Origin: Candidatus Limimorpha caballi
GTDB taxonomy: Bacteria > Bacteroidota > Bacteroidia > Bacteroidales > F082
Assembly (NCBI GenBank): GCA_018064605.1
Contig: JAGHUX010000020.1
Coordinates: forward strand, 1 to 39,337
Reading direction: 5' to 3'
DNA length: 39,337 nucleotides
The notes beneath the pieces were generated by a model. That model was given only the letters and a program-made list of their open reading frames with translations. It had not been told where the DNA came from and ran no database searches. Both the position numbers and the translations under genes were made by a program. Positions 8,195-17,013 of this stretch are shown here, one piece after another (positions within the stretch are counted from its first letter, which is position 1; the number at the start of each line of letters is the position of its first letter).

Positions 8195-9652
8195 ATGAAT
8201 AGATTAACAACTAAGAAATTACTACTGATAATTGTGTTGGCGACTGTATCTTTCTCATTGTCAGCGCAAAGGGCGTCGATAGGCCACACGTCAAAGAAAT
8301 TCTTCAAGAGTCACATATATTGGACGGGGAGTCTTGGCATGGATGTCATCTCCGGGGAGATTGACAAGCCGCAGCCCGGTTTCGACTGCAACCTCGGCCT
8401 CGGCATCCAAGTCACGAAGGCTTTCAGCATCAAAGGGAGCCTCGGGCACGGCGTGATGCGCGGGAAATGGTCGGGAAGCAGCGGCTTCAAGATTCAGAAA
8501 GGAAACTACATCGAGTCGAACATCAGCCTCAACATCAACGTTGTGGACCTCTTCAGCTATGACTACAAACGTTCTTTCTCATTGACGCCGCATATCGGTG
8601 TGGGGAAATTACAGTACAGAGTTGAGACCGAAGATGCCAACGGCACGACGACATCTGTAGGGTACAAACCGACACAAGTCGATGCCGATGTGGTTTACCA
8701 CGGCCACGGTCTGTTCGACAGACGCTCAGTCCTTGAGATACCGATTGGTGTCGAGGTTGGGTTCAAGCCGTCGAAGAAGAACCCGGATTGGGAGATCTTC
8801 ATCGATTACACAGCCACATGGACAAACACGGACCTCATTGACGGACACGACAAAGGTGTACACAACGACTGGGTCACAGCATTCAACATCGGTGCCAAAC
8901 ACAGGATTTACAGGGAACTCACGAAGAGACAGGCGGCGGCGGCGCGTTACAAAAACAACTGGTTCGTCGATCTTGACCTCGGCGGTTATTTCATTTTGGG
9001 AGACGTGAGACAGCTGCCCAAGTCTGAAGACATGGGCTTCAACGGCAGAATCGGCGGAGGTCTGAAGTTCGGGAAAGGCTACAAAGTTTACGCGAAATAC
9101 GGGTTTGCAACATACAAGCAGAAAATCAGGATGAATGACGCCATAGACCCAGACCGTGTTAATTTCTCATGCGACAAAGGCAATTTGCTCAGCATCGACG
9201 TCAACCTCGCCTATGACATCAGAAACCTGGATGGATTCAAAGCTGACCGTGATTGGAATCTTTATCTACATGCCGGCATTGGCATGATTGGCTTTAAGGC
9301 GGAAGGCACCAGTTCCAAAACAGGTCAAAAAGTTTATTACGGCCATGAAGATGTCGAAGAGGGCGTCAACGGCGGCGCGGGGACAGGCCTAAAAGGAAGA
9401 AGAAGAGTGGGCGCATACTCATTTGGCGCGGAATTGAACTACAAACTGAACATATTCAACGGGAATTTTGATGTTTACGCGGATGTCACAGCATCGTATT
9501 TCGACAGCGACTTGGTTAACTGCACCTTCGGAGGGAAAATAAACGACATGTCGGTGTTCGGATGCGTCGGCATGCGTTATAATTTCGTCAAGAGCACCCG
9601 CAACAGGAATGTCACAGAGGTGAGCAACGACGAGATAGAAATAATCGAATAG
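8195..9652 (+). CDS. Outer-membrane protein with two tandem beta-barrel-like halves
   Basis: 485 residues after a signal peptide (LLLIIVLATVSFSLSAQ). The first half (~residues 40-240) has alternating-strand character (SLGMDVISG, LGIQVTKAFSIKGSLG) and ends in IGAKHRIY. The second half (~residues 255-465) opens with NNWFVDLDLGGYFILGDVRQLP and closes with FGCVGMRYNF. That second half is clearly related to the N-terminal part of the next gene (shared GGYFILGDVR, LYFHAGIGMI-like, YGH and F.SDLVN blocks). I see no catalytic motif or OmpA peptidoglycan-binding domain. It probably sits in the outer membrane; its role is unknown. Confidence 0.8.
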   Translation: MNRLTTKKLLLIIVLATVSFSLSAQRASIGHTSKKFFKSHIYWTGSLGMDVISGEIDKPQPGFDCNLGLGIQVTKAFSIKGSLGHGVMRGKWSGSSGFKIQKGNYIESNISLNINVVDLFSYDYKRSFSLTPHIGVGKLQYRVETEDANGTTTSVGYKPTQVDADVVYHGHGLFDRRSVLEIPIGVEVGFKPSKKNPDWEIFIDYTATWTNTDLIDGHDKGVHNDWVTAFNIGAKHRIYRELTKRQAAAARYKNNWFVDLDLGGYFILGDVRQLPKSEDMGFNGRIGGGLKFGKGYKVYAKYGFATYKQKIRMNDAIDPDRVNFSCDKGNLLSIDVNLAYDIRNLDGFKADRDWNLYLHAGIGMIGFKAEGTSSKTGQKVYYGHEDVEEGVNGGAGTGLKGRRRVGAYSFGAELNYKLNIFNGNFDVYADVTASYFDSDLVNCTFGGKINDMSVFGCVGMRYNFVKSTRNRNVTEVSNDEIEIIE

Positions 9653-9751
9653 GTCGAAGCCTCCCTTCAACCGCACTGAAAAGCCTACGGAAGTCGGGAA
9701 GTTTTCTCGCGCAAAAGACGAATTTGTGATTTTCACGGAAAACAGAAAGCA

Positions 9752-10975
9752 ATGAACAAACGTAGAATCTATGAATTACTGTCATTCATGGTTCTGCTGT
9801 TTTTTCCCAACTCACTGCTGTCGCAAAACCCGGCACGCGGCAACTGGTTCTTGACCGCCGACGCCGGCGGATACTTCATTCTCGGTGACGTGAGGAAACT
9901 GCCGTTGCTGAGCGACATCAAAGGCGACATCAACATCGGGGGAGGCCGCGAACTTGGAAAATGCTGGAAGATGTACGCGAAAGCCGGTTACGCCTCTTTC
10001 CAACAGGATGTCAGACTCAAGAAACAACCAGACATTGTCGTCTTCACCTGCGACAACGGGAGCATTATCAATTCGGATTTCAACATCGGCTTCAATGTCA
10101 TCAACGCGGGCAGACACAAGGCGGACAGGTTGGTCAGCCTATATTTTCACGCGGGCATCGGCATGATCCTGTTTCAGACGGAAGGCACATACAAACATCC
10201 CTCCAGCCAGCACGATGTCGGAGACGAAGTGTCATACGGCCACTCGGGAGGGAGAGTGTCCGCACTTGAAGTGCCTGTCGGCGCGGAATTAAGCCTCAGA
10301 ATCAACGAGCAATGGGACATCTACGGCGACGCCGTCATTTCATTTTTCAACAGCGACCTGGTGAACGGAGTCGAGTCAGGGCGACTGACCGACTGGTCGG
10401 CATACGGGAACGTCGGTGTGCGTTACAAATTCGGGAGGAGAAACCGTGAAAAAGCCGACGGCGAGAAAGCAGAGCCGAAGACCGCCGAAGTAACAACGGC
10501 GAAGACGGATGCCGTCAAGACATCAGCAGTCTCGTTCGTCTTCAGGCAGAACAGCTCGGCCATCGACACCCCAGACAACAAGCTGGCGCTCGCCAATCTG
10601 ATTGAAAAAGCGAGAGGGAAAACCATCAAATCAATCAGAATCATAGGTTTCGCGTCTCCAGAAGGCCCGGAGATGTTCAACGAGAAGCTGGCGTTGAGAC
10701 GTGCGGAGACAGCCAAAGAGTTCATAATGAACGGACTCGGTGACATGGCCGACGGCACCGAATTCATTATAGAAAGCGAAGGCGCCGACTGGCCCGGATT
10801 CATGAGACTTCTCGTAAACTCCGACATCGAAGGCAGAGAGGAAATCGTCGAGGAGATCGGCAAGGCCGAAAACAAATTCGAGACACTGAACAAAATCGTG
10901 AAGAGACGCCCGGAAATCTACAGGGTGCTGAAGCCGCTCCGCAGAGCCGATGTCGTGGTGATCATCACATTATAG
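9752..10975 (+). CDS. Outer-membrane barrel protein with OmpA-like C-terminal domain
   Basis: 407 residues. A signal peptide (MVLLFFPNSLLSQ) is followed by a barrel-like domain (~25-230) paralogous to the second half of the preceding gene. A Lys/Ala/Thr-rich linker (~235-265) leads to a C-terminal domain with IRIIGFASPEGPEMFNEKLALRRAETAKEF at ~290-320. This is the signature of the OmpA-like domains of Bacteroidota; the classical cell-wall-binding Asp/Arg pair is not obvious, so peptidoglycan binding is only probable. It lies 99 bp after the upstream paralogue with no clear promoter between, so co-transcription is likely. Its end overlaps the convergent kinase gene by 6 bp. Confidence 0.85.
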   Translation: MNKRRIYELLSFMVLLFFPNSLLSQNPARGNWFLTADAGGYFILGDVRKLPLLSDIKGDINIGGGRELGKCWKMYAKAGYASFQQDVRLKKQPDIVVFTCDNGSIINSDFNIGFNVINAGRHKADRLVSLYFHAGIGMILFQTEGTYKHPSSQHDVGDEVSYGHSGGRVSALEVPVGAELSLRINEQWDIYGDAVISFFNSDLVNGVESGRLTDWSAYGNVGVRYKFGRRNREKADGEKAEPKTAEVTTAKTDAVKTSAVSFVFRQNSSAIDTPDNKLALANLIEKARGKTIKSIRIIGFASPEGPEMFNEKLALRRAETAKEFIMNGLGDMADGTEFIIESEGADWPGFMRLLVNSDIEGREEIVEEIGKAENKFETLNKIVKRRPEIYRVLKPLRRADVVVIITL

Positions 10976-11608
10976 CACAACCCTGTGAATGCCGATGTCA
11001 TACGGCTGGTCTATCGCCTCGATGATCTTGTCGTAGTCTTTCCTGTTCGCCACGAAATCAAGGTTGTTGGTGTCCAGGACAAGCACCCTCATGTCGGTCT
11101 GTTGCCTGATGAAGTCGAAATAGCCTTTCTGCAAGTTCTCAAGATACGAGTCGTCGATTTTCTGCTCGTATTCGCGCCCGCGTTTCCTGATGTTATGCTG
11201 CAGATGGTCAACATCGAGATAGAGATATACCATCAGCTCGGGCTTCGGGACATTCGAGAAGATGATGTTGAAGAACCTTGAGAAAAGCGAGTATTCGTCG
11301 GGCTGGAGGTTCTCGCGCGAGAAGATGAGCGACTTCGCGACATAATAGTCGGAGATTATGAAGTCGTGGAAGAGGTCGAGGTTGCCGAGCTTGTCCTTGA
11401 GCTGCTGATAGCGGAGAGCCAGGAATGTCATCTCGACCTGGAATGCGTATTTGTCAGGCTCATTATAGAACTTTGCCAAGAACGGGTTCTTGTCAGGTTC
11501 ATACTCCTCAAGAATCAGTTTCCCGTTGAAATCATTTGAAATCATCGTCGAGAGCGTGGTCTTCCCCGCCCCCATCGTGCCTTCTATCGCAATGTAATTA
11601 TATTTCAT
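10970..11608 (-). CDS. Deoxynucleoside kinase
   Basis: 212 residues. The P-loop GTMGAGKTT is at residues ~9-17, a lid-type Arg-rich stretch HNIRKRGREYEQ at ~145-157, and SDYYVAKSLIFSRENL at ~90-105. These are the hallmarks of the dNK/dGK-dAK family that phosphorylates deoxynucleosides for salvage. Substrate preference cannot be read off. The start ATG 11608 comes one base after the folK stop (TGAGATG), so the two are probably translationally coupled; this also argues against the longer start at 11650. Confidence 0.9.
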   Translation of the reverse strand: MKYNYIAIEGTMGAGKTTLSTMISNDFNGKLILEEYEPDKNPFLAKFYNEPDKYAFQVEMTFLALRYQQLKDKLGNLDLFHDFIISDYYVAKSLIFSRENLQPDEYSLFSRFFNIIFSNVPKPELMVYLYLDVDHLQHNIRKRGREYEQKIDDSYLENLQKGYFDFIRQQTDMRVLVLDTNNLDFVANRKDYDKIIEAIDQPYDIGIHRVVL

Positions 11609-11609
11609 C

Positions 11610-12104
11610 TCACAATTTATTAACAATTCCACGGTCCTCGCACGACTCAAGGAGTTCGGCGTTTGACTTTTTCAGTTTGGGATGGACGAAATCTGGCGCG
11701 ACATCGCACAGCGGCAGCAGTGTGAACCTGCGCAGATGCAGGCGCGGATGCGGCGCCGTGACATGTTCTGTCCCGACGACTTCATCGCCGTAATAAAGGA
11801 TGTCGAGGTCCATCGTGCGTGAAGCATAGCCCTCATGCGGAGTCACCCTGTCGCGGCCGAGGTCTCTCTCTATATCAAGAAGCCGGAGCATCAGGTCATC
11901 CGGCGGCAGTTCCGTTTCTATCTCGACGACCTGGTTCAGGAACCACTGTTCAGCCTCGAAGCCCCACGGCTCCGACTCGTAAATCGGTGACTTCGCGACG
12001 ACACGTCCACACACACACCCCACCGACGCGCACGCCCTCTCAAGCAAGACCGCACGGTCGCCGACGTTGGAGCCGACCAAAATGAACACGGTTTCAGAAG
12101 CCAT
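11610..12104 (-). CDS. folK: 2-amino-4-hydroxy-6-hydroxymethyldihydropteridine diphosphokinase
   Basis: 164 residues, normal for HPPK, which transfers pyrophosphate from ATP to 6-hydroxymethyl-dihydropterin in folate synthesis. Conserved blocks are ILVGSNVGDR (~7-16), SPIYESEPWGF..EQWFLNQV (~40-60) and GYASRTMDLDILYYGD (~97-112), including the two Asp residues for magnesium. It is first in a two-gene unit with the deoxynucleoside kinase and is read from the -7 box at 12127-12134. Confidence 0.95.
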   Translation of the reverse strand: MASETVFILVGSNVGDRAVLLERACASVGCVCGRVVAKSPIYESEPWGFEAEQWFLNQVVEIETELPPDDLMLRLLDIERDLGRDRVTPHEGYASRTMDLDILYYGDEVVGTEHVTAPHPRLHLRRFTLLPLCDVAPDFVHPKLKKSNAELLESCEDRGIVNKL

Positions 12105-12126
12105 TATTTTTTTCAGAAATAAAGCG

Positions 12127-12134
12127 CAAAATTA
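12127..12134 (-). promoter_or_regulatory. -7 box (TAATTTTG) of folK
   Basis: It matches TAnnTTTG on the minus strand, 22 bases before the folK ATG. It is divergent from, and close to, the sppA -7 box. Confidence 0.6.
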
Positions 12135-12147
12135 TAAAAAAAACATA

Positions 12148-12155
12148 TATCTTTG
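12148..12155 (+). promoter_or_regulatory. -7 box (TATCTTTG) of sppA
   Basis: It matches TAnnTTTG, 22 bases before the sppA ATG. Confidence 0.6.
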
Positions 12156-12177
12156 CCAAAATTTTAAAAGATAAAAT

Positions 12178-13956
12178 ATGAAGCAGTTTTTCAAATTCAT
12201 GTTCGCGTCATGCCTCGGCTCGGCATTGATGCTTGTGTTAGTATTTTTCATCCTAATAGGCTCAATCAGTTCATCAATAAGCAGTTCAAAAAAAACGGTG
12301 ACGGTAGTCCCCAAGACTGTCTTGTACATGAATTTAGATTACGACATTCCTGAAAGAAGCAACGAGGACGACCTGACAGCCGCTCTTTCAAGCCTGAGCA
12401 TGAGCCTCGAGCAGTCAGACATGTCGGGCATGAACGACATCCTCGCCAACATCGACGCGGCGGCCACCGACCCCAACATCGCGGGCATTTTCCTCGAACT
12501 CTCATCAATAGGCACCTCATCGGCAAATATAGAGGAAATCAGAGAACGACTCGTCAAGTTCCGCGAGTCGGGCAAATTCGTCATCTCCTACGCCGAGACG
12601 ATGGCGCAGAACGCCTATTACCTCGCCACGGCATCGGATGAGATCTACATCAACCCGCAAGGGATGCTCGACATCCACGGCATGGCGTCACAGGTGATGT
12701 TCTACAAGCACCTCTTCGACAAGCTCGACATCGAGATGCAGATCGTCAGAGGGCCGAACAACAGGTTCAAGAGTGCGGTGGAGCCGTATTTCCTCGACAA
12801 GATGAGCGACGCCAACCGCGAGCAATACGAGAAGCTGCTCGGCTCGGTGTGGTTTAAGATTGTGAGCGACATCAGCGCGACAAGAGGCGTGAGCATCGAG
12901 AGGATCAACGAGCTGGCCGACGACCTGAGCCTCGCCTTCGACGCGGATGTGGCACTTGAAGAAGGCTTCATCGACGGGCTTCTCTACAGGGACCAGATCA
13001 TTGCCAAGATCAAGGAGAAGGCCGAAATTGACGAGAAGGGCGAAATCAAGATATTGCAGAACTCACAGTATGCCGGAGCGAGGGTGAAGCCGGAGGTGAA
13101 GCCGTCAAAAATCGCGGTCATCTACGCATCGGGGCAGATCTTCGACGGCGAGGGCGACAACGACAAGATCGGCTCAGTCACACTGTCAAAGGCCATCCGC
13201 GAGGCACGCGAAGACGACAAGGTCAAGGCCATCGTGATGAGAGTCAACTCACCGGGCGGCAGCGCACTCGCATCCGAAGTCATCAGGAGAGAGGTCGAGC
13301 TCGCGAAACGGGAGAAGCCGTTCATCATCTCGATGGGCAACTACGCCGCATCGGGCGGCTACTGGATCTCGAGCGAAGGCGACCGCATCTTCGCCGACGC
13401 CACGACACTCACCGGGTCCATCGGCGTGTTCGGCACCTTCCCCAACGCGAAGAAATTCCTGAACGACAGGATAGGACTCACCTTCGACGGAGTGAAGACC
13501 AACGAGAACGCCGACTTCGGCACAATAACACAGCCGCTGACACCTTACCAGATGTCGATGCTCCAGAAATATGTCGGCGAGACATACAACGACTTCACCG
13601 CACTTGTGGCACGCACCCGCGGACTGCGCCAGTCGTATGTCGATTCCATCGGGCAGGGCCGCGTGTGGTCGGGCACCGACGCCCTTGAATTAGGCCTCGT
13701 CGATGAGATCGGCGGCATCGACAAAGCCATCGAATACGCCGCACAACAAGCCGGATTGACAGACTACTCATTCAAATATTATCCCAAGCAGAAAGACCTG
13801 ATGCAACAGCTGCTGAGTGGGAACATCCAGGAGCCTTACACGAAGTCGCTGTTGCAGAAACGTCTGGGCATCAACTACAAATATCTGCAAGCGATGGAGA
13901 GCATCGAAAGTCTCGACGGGATACAAGCTCTGATGCCTTTCTCCGTGATACAATAA
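12178..13956 (+). CDS. sppA: Signal peptide peptidase SppA (S49 family, 67K-type)
   Basis: 592 residues with one N-terminal membrane anchor (~residues 7-30). Like the long two-domain SppA, it splits the Ser/Lys dyad: Lys198 sits in NNRFKSAVEPYF in the first half and Ser392 in NYAASGGYWIS in the second. MRVNSPGGSALASEVI (~345-360) forms the oxyanion region. It is a membrane protease that degrades leftover signal peptides, probably as a tetramer facing the periplasm. It is transcribed alone and followed by a strong terminator at 13976-14006. Confidence 0.95.
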   Translation: MKQFFKFMFASCLGSALMLVLVFFILIGSISSSISSSKKTVTVVPKTVLYMNLDYDIPERSNEDDLTAALSSLSMSLEQSDMSGMNDILANIDAAATDPNIAGIFLELSSIGTSSANIEEIRERLVKFRESGKFVISYAETMAQNAYYLATASDEIYINPQGMLDIHGMASQVMFYKHLFDKLDIEMQIVRGPNNRFKSAVEPYFLDKMSDANREQYEKLLGSVWFKIVSDISATRGVSIERINELADDLSLAFDADVALEEGFIDGLLYRDQIIAKIKEKAEIDEKGEIKILQNSQYAGARVKPEVKPSKIAVIYASGQIFDGEGDNDKIGSVTLSKAIREAREDDKVKAIVMRVNSPGGSALASEVIRREVELAKREKPFIISMGNYAASGGYWISSEGDRIFADATTLTGSIGVFGTFPNAKKFLNDRIGLTFDGVKTNENADFGTITQPLTPYQMSMLQKYVGETYNDFTALVARTRGLRQSYVDSIGQGRVWSGTDALELGLVDEIGGIDKAIEYAAQQAGLTDYSFKYYPKQKDLMQQLLSGNIQEPYTKSLLQKRLGINYKYLQAMESIESLDGIQALMPFSVIQ

Positions 13957-13975
13957 GACTTTTCAACGAAGCAAC

Positions 13976-14006
13976 AAAAAACCTCAACATAAAGTTGAGG
14001 TTTTTT
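13976..14006 (+). terminator. Terminator after sppA
   Basis: A perfect 13-bp inverted repeat (13976-13988 with 13994-14006, core ACCTCAAC/GTTGAGGT) has a 5-base loop and a T run. It separates sppA from the lipid cluster promoter. Confidence 0.85.
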
Positions 14007-14038
14007 GTTCACCACTACACATATTATATATATCTTTG
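14004..14038 (+). promoter_or_regulatory. Promoter of the lipid/polyene cluster (first unit)
   Basis: TTTG at 14004-14007 and -7 box TATCTTTG at 14031-14038. The ATG of the first acyltransferase is 20 bases downstream at 14058. The -33 element overlaps the T run of the sppA terminator. Confidence 0.6.
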
Positions 14039-14057
14039 CAGTTCATTTTTAGCAGTC

Positions 14058-15440
14058 ATGGAAAAATTAAGATTTACGTCTAAAATCAAAAAAAGGTTGT
14101 ACTGGTTACTGAGCAGCACAATCAGATTTTTCCATAATGTATTGTATTACAGGCATATATATTTGGTTGGCAAAGAAAACATCCCGCCGGTACACACACC
14201 TTTATTAATAGTGTCGAACCATCAGAACGCGCTGAACGACCCGTTGGGGATACTTTTCTCGTTCAACGACAGGGTCGTCACCATCTTCACGCGCGGCGAC
14301 ATTTTCAGGAGACGTCTCGTGGGCAGGATCCTGCGGTCGCTGTACCTGCTTCCGGCCTACAGGCTCGATGTTGACGGCGAAGACACCTTGAAATACAACG
14401 ACATCATGTTCAAGGAGGCCGGCGACAGACTGCTCGGCGGACATGCCGTGGCAATCTTCCCGGAAGGGATAAACCAGACGAAACGCTGGCTCGGCGACTT
14501 CTCGTCAGCATACCTCAAAATGGCGTTCGAGACGGCGGAACGCGACAATTTCGAGAAAGACATCGTCATCCTGCCGATGTGCAACCATTACAGCGATTAC
14601 TTCGAGATGCGTACTGACATGCTCCTGAAATTCGGCAAGCCTGTCTCACTGAAACCATATTACGACCTTTACAAGGAAAAACCGAGGACAGCACAACGTA
14701 CCGTCAATCATCTGGTGAGACAGGAAATCGAGGAGCTGATGCTCAACATCAACGACCTCGAAAACTATGAAGCCATTGATTACCTGAGAAATACATACGG
14801 AATAAAATACGCGCAACGACTATACGTGAACCCGCATGTCCTTCCCGAAAAACTCGTGGCCGACAAGAAACTCGTGACCGAACTCAACAGACTGAAAACG
14901 GAAAATCCAGAGTTAACAGAACAGATTTACGAAAGAGCGCTTGAGCTGAAAAACAAATTCATTTCGTATAATATCAAAGAGGAAGACCTCGACCGTCAGG
15001 ACAGCAGGTTCTCGTCGGTGCTCATGGGATTCGCCTTCGCTTTGCTTCTGCCGGTTTTCATAACATCAATGATTCCCAACGTCCTGGTTTATTATTCCGT
15101 CGAGCCTATCGCGCAGAGATTCAAGAGGAAAGGCGGGAAAGCCGCCATGTTCACCAGCGGCGTGCGCTTCGCCATGATGTCGCTTTATTCCCTGCCTCTG
15201 TTCTGGACATTGTTCATCGTCCTCGAATGCATCTACCTCGGATGGACAGTGGCGTTATGCCATGCCGTCCTGCTCATCCCGTCAACATTGTTCGGCCTGC
15301 ATTACATAAAAGAATTCAAGACATGGATGAAACAGACAAAATTCTTCATCACGAAAAAGAAGAACTACAATAAACTGAACGAGCTTTTAAAACTGAGAAA
15401 CGAGTTGTATCTGACACTTGACAACAATCTGAAAATATAA
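14058..15440 (+). CDS. PlsC-type acyltransferase with C-terminal membrane segments
   Basis: 460 residues. The acyltransferase motifs are NHQNALNDP (~residues 54-62, an HX5D variant of the catalytic HX4D) and FPEGINQTKR (~135-144). The enzyme should move an acyl group from ACP or CoA to a hydroxyl or amine acceptor at the membrane. The C-terminal third holds hydrophobic stretches (VLMGFAFALLLPVFITSMI, then LPLFWTLFIVLECIYLGWTVAL), so it is an integral membrane protein. It begins a run with the ketosynthase only 6 bp downstream, which suggests it handles that assembly line's product. An in-frame ATG at 13995 lies upstream of the -7 box and is rejected. The acceptor is unknown. Confidence 0.85.
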   Translation: MEKLRFTSKIKKRLYWLLSSTIRFFHNVLYYRHIYLVGKENIPPVHTPLLIVSNHQNALNDPLGILFSFNDRVVTIFTRGDIFRRRLVGRILRSLYLLPAYRLDVDGEDTLKYNDIMFKEAGDRLLGGHAVAIFPEGINQTKRWLGDFSSAYLKMAFETAERDNFEKDIVILPMCNHYSDYFEMRTDMLLKFGKPVSLKPYYDLYKEKPRTAQRTVNHLVRQEIEELMLNINDLENYEAIDYLRNTYGIKYAQRLYVNPHVLPEKLVADKKLVTELNRLKTENPELTEQIYERALELKNKFISYNIKEEDLDRQDSRFSSVLMGFAFALLLPVFITSMIPNVLVYYSVEPIAQRFKRKGGKAAMFTSGVRFAMMSLYSLPLFWTLFIVLECIYLGWTVALCHAVLLIPSTLFGLHYIKEFKTWMKQTKFFITKKKNYNKLNELLKLRNELYLTLDNNLKI

Positions 15441-15446
15441 ACATAT

Positions 15447-16670
15447 ATGGAGAAAAGAAGAGTAGTAATTACAGGAATGGGCATATATTCATGCCTTGGC
15501 AAGAACCTCGATGAGGTCCGCGATTCGTTATATACCGGCAAGTCGGGCATCATCTTCGACCCTGCCAGAAAAGAGATGGGATTCCGTTCGGGACTGACAG
15601 CATTCATCGAGGTGCCGGATTTGAAGGGACAGCTGAGCAGAAACCAGCGCGTCTATATGCCGGAGCAGGCCAAATACGCATACGTCGCGACAGCCGAAGC
15701 GTTGAGAAACGCACGTCTCGACCAGGATTACCTGAACACACATGAAGTCGGGCTGCTTTACGGCAACGACAGCACCGCCGACGCGGTGGTGAAGTCTGTC
15801 GATACCATGCGTGAGAAGAAAGACACGACCCTCGTCGGCTCCGGCGCCATCTTCCAGTCGATGAACTCGACTGTCACCATGAACCTTTCCTGCATCTTCA
15901 AGCTGAGAGGCATAAACCTCACGGTGTCAGGTGCTTGCGCCAGCGGCTCACATGCCATCGGGCTGGGTGCGCTCCTCATCAGGAACGGCCTGCAAGACTG
16001 TGTCATCTGCGGCGGCGCACAGGAAGTGAACCCGTTTTCAATCGGCAGCTTCGACGGAATCAGCGCGTTCTCGATTCGTGAAAGCGAGCCGACAAAAGCA
16101 TCGAGGCCGTTCGACCGTGACCGTGACGGACTCATCCCGAGCGGCGGTGCGGCCACCGTCATCATCGAGAGCTACGAGTCGGCGGTGAGACGCGACGCAC
16201 CGATCCTCGGCGAAGTGCTCGGCTACGGGTTCTCGTCGAACGGCGACCACATCTCCGTCCCCAACGTTGACGGACCGAGCCGCTCGCTCAAGATGTGCAT
16301 CCAAGAGTCTGGCATCGACATCCGCGAAATCGGATACATCAACGCACACGCCACATCAACACCGGTCGGCGACAGAAACGAAGCCAAGGCAATCTACAAC
16401 GTCTTCGGCGACAACTGCCCGGAAGTCACCTCGACGAAGTCACAGACAGGACACGAAATGTGGATGGCCGGCGCGTCGGAAGTCATCTACTCGATGCTCA
16501 TGATGAAAAACGAATTCATCGCGGCCAACATCAACTTCGAGAACCCCGACGAAGACTCGGCGAAACTCAACATCCCGAACAAGAGAATCGAAAAGAAATT
16601 CGACACGTTCCTGTCGAACTCATTCGGCTTCGGCGGAACAAATTCAACATTGATAATCAGAAATTTATAA
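15447..16670 (+). CDS. Beta-ketoacyl-ACP synthase (FabB/F-like)
   Basis: 407 residues with the full Cys-His-His set: Cys164 in SGACASGSHA, His301 in NAHATSTPVGD and His336 in TGHEMWMAGASE. It should condense malonyl-ACP with an acyl-ACP. The usual GHSLGAAG around the second His is replaced by GHEMWMAGA, marking it as a specialised rather than housekeeping FabF. No second, Cys-less ketosynthase (chain-length factor) is nearby, unlike characterised aryl-polyene clusters. It shares a unit with the acyltransferase before it and the ACP after it (20-bp gap). Confidence 0.93.
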   Translation: MEKRRVVITGMGIYSCLGKNLDEVRDSLYTGKSGIIFDPARKEMGFRSGLTAFIEVPDLKGQLSRNQRVYMPEQAKYAYVATAEALRNARLDQDYLNTHEVGLLYGNDSTADAVVKSVDTMREKKDTTLVGSGAIFQSMNSTVTMNLSCIFKLRGINLTVSGACASGSHAIGLGALLIRNGLQDCVICGGAQEVNPFSIGSFDGISAFSIRESEPTKASRPFDRDRDGLIPSGGAATVIIESYESAVRRDAPILGEVLGYGFSSNGDHISVPNVDGPSRSLKMCIQESGIDIREIGYINAHATSTPVGDRNEAKAIYNVFGDNCPEVTSTKSQTGHEMWMAGASEVIYSMLMMKNEFIAANINFENPDEDSAKLNIPNKRIEKKFDTFLSNSFGFGGTNSTLIIRNL

Positions 16671-16690
16671 CAACTACAAAAATCATTACT

Positions 16691-16936
16691 ATGACAAGAG
16701 AAGAATTAGTCGCAAAGACAAACGAGATTTTAGCTGAAGAATTTGAAGTTGAAATCGAAGACATCAAACCGGACGGAGACATCAAGAAGACACTTGAGCT
16801 TGACAGCCTCAGCATCGTTGACATGGTCGCGCTCATCGAAGAGACATTCGGCGTGAAAATCCTCGGCACGGAAGTGTCAAAAATCAAGACTTTCGACGCA
16901 TTGTACGATTTCATCCTTGAAAAAGTCAACGCCTGA
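16691..16936 (+). CDS. Acyl carrier protein
   Basis: 81 residues, acidic and helical. Ser39 lies in ELDSLSIVDMV, the attachment site for 4'-phosphopantetheine. It carries the growing chain for the adjacent ketosynthase. The DSLS context differs from the common DSLD of housekeeping AcpP, which suits a dedicated carrier. A terminator-like hairpin follows 10 bp after its stop. Confidence 0.95.
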   Translation: MTREELVAKTNEILAEEFEVEIEDIKPDGDIKKTLELDSLSIVDMVALIEETFGVKILGTEVSKIKTFDALYDFILEKVNA

Positions 16937-16946
16937 CAACCCGGAT

Positions 16947-16992
16947 AGACTTGTATCAAATCTCTGAAAATGAGACTGATACAAGTCTTTTT
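16947..16992 (+). terminator. Terminator or attenuator between the ACP and FAD-enzyme genes
   Basis: A perfect 12-bp inverted repeat (16947-16958 with 16977-16988) has an 18-base loop and runs into five T residues. It lies inside an otherwise same-strand cluster. I see no clear TAnnTTTG box between it and the next ATG at 17014, so partial readthrough is a reasonable reading. Confidence 0.65.
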
Positions 16993-17013
16993 CAATATAA
17001 AAGTTCATTTGCA

